From an uncultured Marinobacter sp. (GTDB taxonomy: Bacteria > Pseudomonadota > Gammaproteobacteria > Pseudomonadales > Oleiphilaceae), in NCBI RefSeq assembly GCF_946886895.1, contig NZ_CAMPJO010000001.1, positions 434,001-498,000 of the forward strand: DNA of 64,000 nt. Reading direction: 5' to 3'. The notes under the pieces are model-generated. The model ran no database searches. It worked only from the letters and a program-made list of their open reading frames with translations, and was not told the origin of the DNA. Within the stretch, counting starts at the first letter, position 1, and each line of letters begins with the position of its first letter. Of this stretch, positions 58,968-64,000 are shown in pieces. The position numbers and the translations under genes are program-made.

Positions 58968-59072
58968 GCCTGCGATTGCCACGCACCGGGCCGGAGAACC
59001 GGCCACCACAAGCAGAAAAACAGCAAACCCGCTATACTGCCGCCTCATTTTGATCTCCGGTTACACGCTGAC

Positions 59073-60176
59073 ATGGCAAGCAGACCCGATACCGACGACT
59101 ACCTGTCCCTGTTCCTCAACGATGTCCCGTTACTGGATGTCCGGGCACCAGTGGAATACAGCAAGGGCAGTTTTCCCTGCGCGGAAAACGCCCCGCTGAT
59201 GAACGATGACGAACGTCACCGGGTTGGCATCTGCTACAAGGAAAAAGGTCAGGACAAGGCCATTGAACTGGGCCACCAGCTGGTCTCCGGCGATATCCGG
59301 GCTCAGCGCACCGAGGCCTGGAAGCGGTTCGCCGCCCGCCACCCGGATGGCTATCTGTTCTGTTTTCGTGGCGGCCTGCGCTCACGGCTCACCCAACAGT
59401 GGATCCGGGACGCCGGCATCAACTACCCACTGGTCAAAGGCGGTTACAAGGCCCTGCGCCGGTTTCTGATCGACAGCCTTGAGCAGCGAATCGAATCCGG
59501 CCAGTTCCGTATTGTCAGCGGTCGGACCGGTACCGGAAAAACCCGGGTACTGCAGCAATTGCCCAACCCGGTGGATCTGGAAGGACTGGCCAACCACCGG
59601 GGCTCCAGCTTCGGGCGGCAGGTAACACCCCAGCCGGCCCAGATCGATTTCGAGAATCGTCTGGCCGTTGCCATGCTCAAGGCCCACCACCGGGTCGGCG
59701 GGCCGATCTACCTGGAAGACGAAAGCCGCCTGGTGGGCCGCTGCGCGCTGCCCGAGCGGCTCCGCGAACGAATGGCCGAAGCACCGCTGCTGGTTCTTGA
59801 ACAGCCCATGGACGAACGGATCGCCATTATCCGGCAGGATTATGTCGAAGGCATGGCCGCCGACTACGCCCGTCGCGACGGCGCCGACGCTGGCTGGCTC
59901 AACTTCCGGGACTACCTGCTCAGCGCCCTCGACCGGATCCGCAAGCGGCTGGGTGGAGAACGCCACCAGCAGTTACGCCTGCTGATGGAGCAGGCCCTGG
60001 CAAGCCAGCATGCAAACGGCGAACTGTCCGGCCACGAGGCCTGGATCCGGTCGCTGCTCGAGGACTACTACGACCCCATGTACGATTATCAGCTCAGCCA
60101 GAAGCAGGGTCGGATACTTGTCCGGGGAGGCCCCGAGACCCTTCTCGACTGGGCCAAATCAGACCGGGCTGCGTAG
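59073..60176 (+). CDS. mnmH: tRNA 2-selenouridine/geranyl-2-thiouridine synthase
   Basis: 367-residue two-domain enzyme (also SelU/YbbB). The N-terminal rhodanese domain has its active Cys in YLFCFRGGLRSR (about residue 96), and the C-terminal P-loop domain has SGRTGTGKT (about residues 148-156). It replaces sulfur with selenium in wobble 2-thiouridine of tRNA. TATACT at 59033-59038 may be its -10. An earlier in-frame start would overlap the sRNA terminator. No selenophosphate synthetase gene is in the window. Confidence 0.93.
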   Translation: MASRPDTDDYLSLFLNDVPLLDVRAPVEYSKGSFPCAENAPLMNDDERHRVGICYKEKGQDKAIELGHQLVSGDIRAQRTEAWKRFAARHPDGYLFCFRGGLRSRLTQQWIRDAGINYPLVKGGYKALRRFLIDSLEQRIESGQFRIVSGRTGTGKTRVLQQLPNPVDLEGLANHRGSSFGRQVTPQPAQIDFENRLAVAMLKAHHRVGGPIYLEDESRLVGRCALPERLRERMAEAPLLVLEQPMDERIAIIRQDYVEGMAADYARRDGADAGWLNFRDYLLSALDRIRKRLGGERHQQLRLLMEQALASQHANGELSGHEAWIRSLLEDYYDPMYDYQLSQKQGRILVRGGPETLLDWAKSDRAA

Positions 60177-60200
60177 AGACCCTGTGCCACGGGATCCGGC

Positions 60201-60236
60201 CTGTCATGTACCCGTGACAACATAGTCTGCTATATA
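60201..60236 (+). promoter_or_regulatory. Pho box and -10 upstream of mscS
   Basis: CTGTCATGTACCCGTGAC at 60201-60218 gives CTGTCAT and CCGTGAC half-sites 4 bp apart. TATATA at 60231-60236, 12 bp downstream, is a good -10. The same geometry occurs at phoB in this window. It predicts that the channel gene belongs to the Pho regulon. Confidence 0.7.
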
Positions 60237-60322
60237 AGGAATAGCCGAAGCCGGTCGCGTTCAGAATGGACTGATTCGCCTGTCACTCACTGATCGAAAG
60301 CTATAAAACAAGGAGCTCCCCA

Positions 60323-61156
60323 ATGGAAGACCTATTCGGCGCGGAAGGCCGTGCTGCAGAACTGATGGACCAGGCCATTGCCCTGATCATGACCTACGCC
60401 CCGAAAGTGGTACTGGCCATCATCACCCTGGTGGTTGGTCTCTGGCTGATCAACCGGTTTGTCGGCGTGCTCGACAACAAACTGGGCAAGAAAGACCCAA
60501 CGCTCAACAAATTCCTCTGTGGCCTGATCGGCGCAATCCTCAAGATTCTGCTGTTCATCTCCGTCGCCTCCATGGTCGGTATTGCCACCACCTCGTTCAT
60601 TGCCATTATTGGTGCCGCCGGCCTGGCGATCGGGCTCGCACTTCAGGGCAGCCTGGGCAACTTTGCCGGCGGGGTCCTGATCCTGATCTTCAAGCCGTTC
60701 AAGGTGGGCGACACCATTGAAGCCCAGGGATACCTCGGTGCGGTCGCGGAAATCTCCATTCTCTATACCATCGTGAACACCTTCGACAACCGTCGCATCG
60801 TGATCCCCAACGGCAGCCTGTCCAACGCCACCCTGGTCAACGTCAGCTACTACGACACCCGGCGCTGCGACATGACCTTCGGCATTGCCTACGGCGACGA
60901 CATCGACAAGGCCCGGGCCGTGATCAAACAGTTGCTGAACGAGGATGAGCGAGTGCTGCCCGAGCCGGAACCGAGAATTTCCGTGGGCTCCCTGGGCGAC
61001 AACTCCGTCAACATCATTGTCCGGCCCTGGACCAAAACCGACGACCTCTGGCCGGTGTACTGGGACATGCACGAGCGCGTGAAAAAGGCATTCGACAAGG
61101 AGGGCATCACCATTCCCTTCCCGCAGCGCGATGTTCATCTCTATAAACACGAGTGA
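60323..61156 (+). CDS. mscS: Small-conductance mechanosensitive channel, MscS family
   Basis: 277-residue protein, the size of E. coli MscS. Three N-terminal helices, the third being the Gly/Ala-rich pore helix GAAGLAIGLALQGSLGNFAGG, then the cytoplasmic beta domain with RRIVIPNGSLSN and a C-terminal alpha-beta domain. AAGGAG precedes the ATG. It releases osmolytes on hypo-osmotic shock. Preceded by a Pho box. Confidence 0.95.
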   Translation: MEDLFGAEGRAAELMDQAIALIMTYAPKVVLAIITLVVGLWLINRFVGVLDNKLGKKDPTLNKFLCGLIGAILKILLFISVASMVGIATTSFIAIIGAAGLAIGLALQGSLGNFAGGVLILIFKPFKVGDTIEAQGYLGAVAEISILYTIVNTFDNRRIVIPNGSLSNATLVNVSYYDTRRCDMTFGIAYGDDIDKARAVIKQLLNEDERVLPEPEPRISVGSLGDNSVNIIVRPWTKTDDLWPVYWDMHERVKKAFDKEGITIPFPQRDVHLYKHE

Positions 61157-61222
61157 ACCGGTTCGCACGGATACATCCGGTTACTCGCAAACTGCGTAAC
61201 CTCAACTAAGCTGACCATTAAT

Positions 61223-61244
61223 GGCGGGGTTTCCGGACCCCGCC
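61223..61244. other. Stem-loop between mscS and the YbaK-like gene
   Basis: GGCGGGGT(TTCCGG)ACCCCGCC is a perfect 8-bp GC-rich stem about 66 bp past the mscS stop. No T-run follows on either strand, so it may protect a 3' end or partly terminate rather than act as a classic terminator. Confidence 0.5.
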
Positions 61245-61317
61245 AGGCCGTCGGGGTCAGACACCGCCGCAACGCCTGACTCCGGAACGCTGTCATTGCT
61301 GGTAGGAGGTTGTCACT

Positions 61318-61875
61318 ATGCCGGTACAGCAGTTGAAGGAATTCCTCGACGAGGCAGATGTTGAATACATGTGCCTCTCCCATCCCCCGGCGTATACCGC
61401 CCAGGAACTGGCCCACCACGTAAAAATTGCCGGCGACCGTGTCGTCAAAACCGTGATCATCGAACTGGACGGCAAAATGGCCATGCTGGTGATGCCAGCG
61501 ACCTGGCGTATTCGCTGGGACAGGCTGTCCCGGATACTGGATACCGATTTTGTCGACCTGGCCGACGAGCAGGAATTTCAGGACCGCTTCCCGGATTGCG
61601 AAGTGGGCGCCATGCCCCCGTTTGGCAACCTGTTCGACATGACGGTCTATTGCGCCGAAGCCCTGACCGAACAGCCCGAACTGGCCTTCGCCGCCGGCAG
61701 CCATACGGAATCCGTGCACATGAAGACACCGGACTTCCTGACCCTGGTGCAGCCGATGGTCCTTAGCCAGGGTTTTACCAAACCAGGGGCCCAGAAACCG
61801 GCCTGGCTGGTCAAAGGCCGCCGCCGGCCGGACGACGCCACCAAACAACGGGTCTCCGGTATCGCAGGGTATTGA
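61318..61875 (+). CDS. YbaK/ProX-type aminoacyl-tRNA deacylase domain protein
   Basis: 185-residue protein of the YbaK/EbsC fold. Core elements: HPPAYTAQELAHH, the catalytic-Lys region DRVVKTVIIE, and GAMPPFGN near residue 99, which is the GxxxPxG loop of the family. Such proteins hydrolyse mischarged tRNAs. The C-terminal tail is basic. GGAGG lies 8 nt before the ATG. Confidence 0.88.
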   Translation: MPVQQLKEFLDEADVEYMCLSHPPAYTAQELAHHVKIAGDRVVKTVIIELDGKMAMLVMPATWRIRWDRLSRILDTDFVDLADEQEFQDRFPDCEVGAMPPFGNLFDMTVYCAEALTEQPELAFAAGSHTESVHMKTPDFLTLVQPMVLSQGFTKPGAQKPAWLVKGRRRPDDATKQRVSGIAGY

Positions 61876-61957
61876 CGGCTTTTAGGCCGGCTTGATCCTG
61901 GTCTCTTGTCCGGCCGCCGTCATCGCGTAAACTGGGGGCATCAGACAGGAACCCGTT

Positions 61958-63253
61958 ATGACGAACGCTTTTGATGTTGTGATTGTCGGTGCCGGCATGG
62001 TCGGTGCTGCCCTCGCCTCCGGACTCGGCCAGAACCGCTTCCGTGTTGCGGTGGTTGATCGCGCGCCGGCGCCCGCCTTTCGCCCCGACGCCAGCCCGGA
62101 TATCCGGGTCTCCGCCCTCAGCGCCGGCAGCGAACGCTACCTCCACAGCCTGGGCGCCTGGGCCCCGATACAGGCCATGCGGGCCACCCCCTACCGCCGG
62201 CTGGCAGTCTGGGACGAAACCCGCCATCCCCTGATCCGTCTTATTCCGAGCAAATTGACGGAAGTGGAATTCGATGCCGCCCACCTGAATGCCCCGCACC
62301 TTGGCCATATCGTGGAAAACACCGTGACCCAGCAAGCCCTCTGGCAGGTGGCAGAGGCGGAGCCCTCGGTCACTCTTTACGCCGGTCATGACGTGGTCTC
62401 CCTGAGCCAGGATCATGAAGGGGCCACAGTAAGACTGGACAACGGCAGTGAGCTCTCGGCAGCTCTGGTCGTAGGGGCGGATGGCGCCCAGTCCCGGGTG
62501 CGCGACCTGGCCGGCATCGGCATTTCCCGGGACCAGTATGGCCAGCAGGCCATGGTGATATCGGTTCGCTACCAGGGCGCGGTGGAGGACATCACCTGGC
62601 AGGGTTTCCACCCCTCCGGCCCCAGGGCCTTCCTGCCATTGCACAGTGCCGGCGCCGACCACCCGGGCGAGAGCTGGGCGTCCCTGGTGTGGTACGACAC
62701 ACCACAGGAACTGGCGCGGCTGAAAGCCCTTGGTCACCATGAGCTGATGGCGGAAATCCAGCGCGGGTTTCCATCGGCCCTGCCACAACTAACCCACATT
62801 GAAGCCCGGGCCAGCTTCCCCATTGCCCGCCAGCACGCCAGGCACTATGTCTCGGGCCGGGTGGTACTGACCGGCGACGCCGCCCATACCATTAACCCCC
62901 TCGCCGGCCAGGGCGTGAACCTGGGATTCCAGGACGCCCGCTGCCTGCAGGGCCTGTTGAAAGAAGCCCGGCGAGCCGGCGACGACCTGGCCAACCCGAC
63001 ATGGCTGAACCAGTACGAACACCTGCGCCGCCCGGCCAACCGCCGGATGATGCTGGCCATGGACGCGTTCTATCATCTGTTCAGCAACCGCATCCCGCCC
63101 GTTCACTTGCTGCGCAACCTGGGCCTCGGCGCAGCCCGCGCCCTGCCCTTCGCCCGCAATCAGGTGGCCCGCTACGCCATGGGCCTGGACGATGACCTGC
63201 CGGTCCCCGTCAAACTGCTTGCCGAGCGACTGCCCGGGCTGCACCGGATTTAA
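61958..63253 (+). CDS. UbiH/UbiF-family FAD monooxygenase
   Basis: 431-residue flavoprotein hydroxylase of ubiquinone ring modification. FAD motif VVIVGAGMVGAALASGL at the N-terminus, GADGAQSRVR mid-protein, and the second FAD motif GDAAHTINPLAGQGVNLGFQD near residues 305-325 (DG and GD motifs intact). Which ring carbon it hydroxylates (UbiH, UbiI, UbiF or a broad enzyme) cannot be told by eye. Confidence 0.9.
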   Translation: MTNAFDVVIVGAGMVGAALASGLGQNRFRVAVVDRAPAPAFRPDASPDIRVSALSAGSERYLHSLGAWAPIQAMRATPYRRLAVWDETRHPLIRLIPSKLTEVEFDAAHLNAPHLGHIVENTVTQQALWQVAEAEPSVTLYAGHDVVSLSQDHEGATVRLDNGSELSAALVVGADGAQSRVRDLAGIGISRDQYGQQAMVISVRYQGAVEDITWQGFHPSGPRAFLPLHSAGADHPGESWASLVWYDTPQELARLKALGHHELMAEIQRGFPSALPQLTHIEARASFPIARQHARHYVSGRVVLTGDAAHTINPLAGQGVNLGFQDARCLQGLLKEARRAGDDLANPTWLNQYEHLRRPANRRMMLAMDAFYHLFSNRIPPVHLLRNLGLGAARALPFARNQVARYAMGLDDDLPVPVKLLAERLPGLHRI

Positions 63254-63288
63254 GCGTTCCAGAACCCGAAACCAATGAAGGAGCCATT

Positions 63289-63654
63289 ATGTCAGAGACG
63301 ATATTCACCAAAATCATCAACCGGGACATTCCCGCCGACATTATTTACGAGGACGACATCAGCCTGGCGTTCACTGACATCAACCCCCAGGCGCCCGTGC
63401 ATTTTCTGGTGATTCCGAAGAGGGCCATCGCCACCATCAATGACCTGACGGAAGACGACCGCGAACTGGTGGGGCACCTGTATCTGGTGGCCGCGAAGAT
63501 TGCCCGGGAAAAGGGATTCGCAGATGACGGCTACCGGGTAGTGATGAACTGCGGCGAGAATTCCGGGCAGACGGTGTTTCACATCCACCTGCATGTGCTG
63601 GCCGGCAAGCCGCTGGGGTGGCCGCCTTATACCGACAAGATGAAACAAGCCTGA
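63289..63654 (+). CDS. HIT-family nucleotide hydrolase
   Basis: 121-residue histidine-triad protein. The HxHxH triad is in QTVFHIHLHVLAG near the C-terminus, and the N-terminal IFTKIINRDIPADIIYEDD is typical of the HinT branch, which cleaves AMP-lysine or aminoacyl-adenylate-type phosphoramidates. AAGGAG precedes the ATG. A dense repeat region begins a few bases after the stop. Confidence 0.95.
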   Translation: MSETIFTKIINRDIPADIIYEDDISLAFTDINPQAPVHFLVIPKRAIATINDLTEDDRELVGHLYLVAAKIAREKGFADDGYRVVMNCGENSGQTVFHIHLHVLAGKPLGWPPYTDKMKQA

Positions 63655-63673
63655 TTTTTTTGCCTTGGGGGAG

Positions 63674-63783
63674 GCAAGCGGGCCGGTAGTGCTGTTTGGG
63701 ACACGCTCAAGGCATCCATGCGCGCTTAGCTTTCGCCATCCATGGCGAAAGATAGTCCCAAACAGCACTACCGGCCCACTTGC
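63674..63783. repeat. Long inverted-repeat element B with hairpin core
   Basis: Arms 63674-63702 and 63755-63783 match at 28 of 29 positions. The core holds CTTTCGCCAT(CC)ATGGCGAAAG at 63730-63751, a 10-bp hairpin, and GCATCCATGC. The core is the reverse orientation of elements A and C: read on the minus strand it gives ATGGATGG. Arm sequence differs from the other copies. No coding content. Confidence 0.88.
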
Positions 63784-63866
63784 TCAAACCTGGGTGCTAC
63801 TGCCCGCCAAGGCTCAATTATCTTTGGCAGTTCCCAAGTTGGCCTAACTACCAGCTTTGACTGGAC

Positions 63867-63968
63867 GGCGTGTGGTAAGGCTTTCCGGGACTGTCTTTCG
63901 CCACGGATGGCGAAAGCCAAGCGACCACGGACGGCTCGAGCGTGTCCCGGAAAGCCTTACCACACGCC
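63867..63968. repeat. Long inverted-repeat element C with hairpin core
   Basis: Arms 63867-63891 and 63944-63968 are perfectly complementary (25 bp). The core has CTTTCGCCA(CGGA)TGGCGAAAG at 63895-63916 and a second CACGGACGG segment, followed by AGCGTG as in element A. Sequence outside the two copies, including 63784-63866, contains no supportable gene. Confidence 0.88.
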
Positions 63969-64000
63969 GGCCCTCCCCCAAAGCCTGGTCAATTAGCGGC

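Noticed and set aside
58572..59053. Short open frames within the sRNA gap
   Set aside because: They overlap the GGA-rich hairpins or the terminator, lack good Shine-Dalgarno sites, and encode low-complexity products without recognisable domains.
63655..64000. Insertion sequence or integron-like array at the window end
   Set aside because: No transposase or integrase frame, no recombination-site consensus and no clear target duplication; the signal is explained by two palindromic elements.

Overview
The window looks like a chromosomal segment of a high-GC marine gammaproteobacterium, most probably Marinobacter or a close relative. This is inferred from gene content: a rubredoxin/rubredoxin reductase pair, FadE-type and AidB-type acyl-CoA dehydrogenases, an alcohol/aldehyde oxidation trio, a lipase foldase, PanP, and a ubiC-ubiA-phoB-phoR order also seen in Pseudomonas. 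No taxonomic marker gene is present. I see no rRNA, tRNA, CRISPR array, transposase or prophage. About 62 protein genes are called, nearly all intact.

Layout. 1-3.9 kb: aldehyde dehydrogenase, a Tat-exported small subunit and a GMC oxidoreductase on the + strand. 3.9-10.6 kb: coaD, then a minus-strand block with a DUF945 protein, ppk, hemB, a lipase chaperone and a small acidic protein. 10.8-15.6 kb: TetR regulator with an AidB-like acyl-CoA dehydrogenase, a DUF503 protein and PanP. 16-22 kb: Pit phosphate transporter divergent from a diguanylate cyclase, then a flavodoxin and an EAL phosphodiesterase with a degenerate GGDEF domain. 22-29.7 kb: tesB, rubB-rubA, a phosphoribosyltransferase, ubiC, ubiA, phoB, phoR and a response regulator. 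29.9-39.2 kb: mltB, a YdjM-like hydrolase, rsuA, a half-size asparaginase, pbpG, ilvD and small accessory genes, including an orphan PAAR protein. 39.3-47.9 kb: a seven-gene minus-strand alpha-glucoside uptake operon (porin, binding protein, two permeases, GH13 glucosidase, ATPase, LacI repressor) with a clear operator/promoter and a terminator. 48-58.6 kb: GST, ald, dienelactone hydrolase, a cold-shock gene, crcB, fadE, rapA, cysZ and a VanZ-like gene. 58.7-59.0 kb: a structured non-coding RNA. 59-63.7 kb: mnmH, mscS, a YbaK-like gene, a UbiH-family hydroxylase and a HIT protein. 63.66-64 kb: two large palindromic repeats.

The most interesting signals lie between genes. (1) 58736-58967 reads as a CsrB/RsmZ-type RNA: 14 GGA motifs in about 230 nt, several in hairpin loops, a GUCAGGGA-like 5' end and a strong terminator. 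(2) Three long inverted-repeat elements and one remnant share a core of GGA-loop hairpins, but their outer arms differ in sequence while staying complementary within each copy. One core nearly matches the CsrA SELEX site, so the two observations may be linked. (3) Two Pho boxes with well-placed -10 hexamers precede phoB and, less expectedly, an MscS-type channel gene. (4) The sugar operon has an 18-bp perfect palindrome between -35 and -10, and Crc/Hfq-like A-rich motifs just upstream of two Shine-Dalgarno sequences.

Starts were moved inward from the longest open frame where a Shine-Dalgarno or family length argued for it. All family assignments come from reading motifs and recalled family features; no database search was run.
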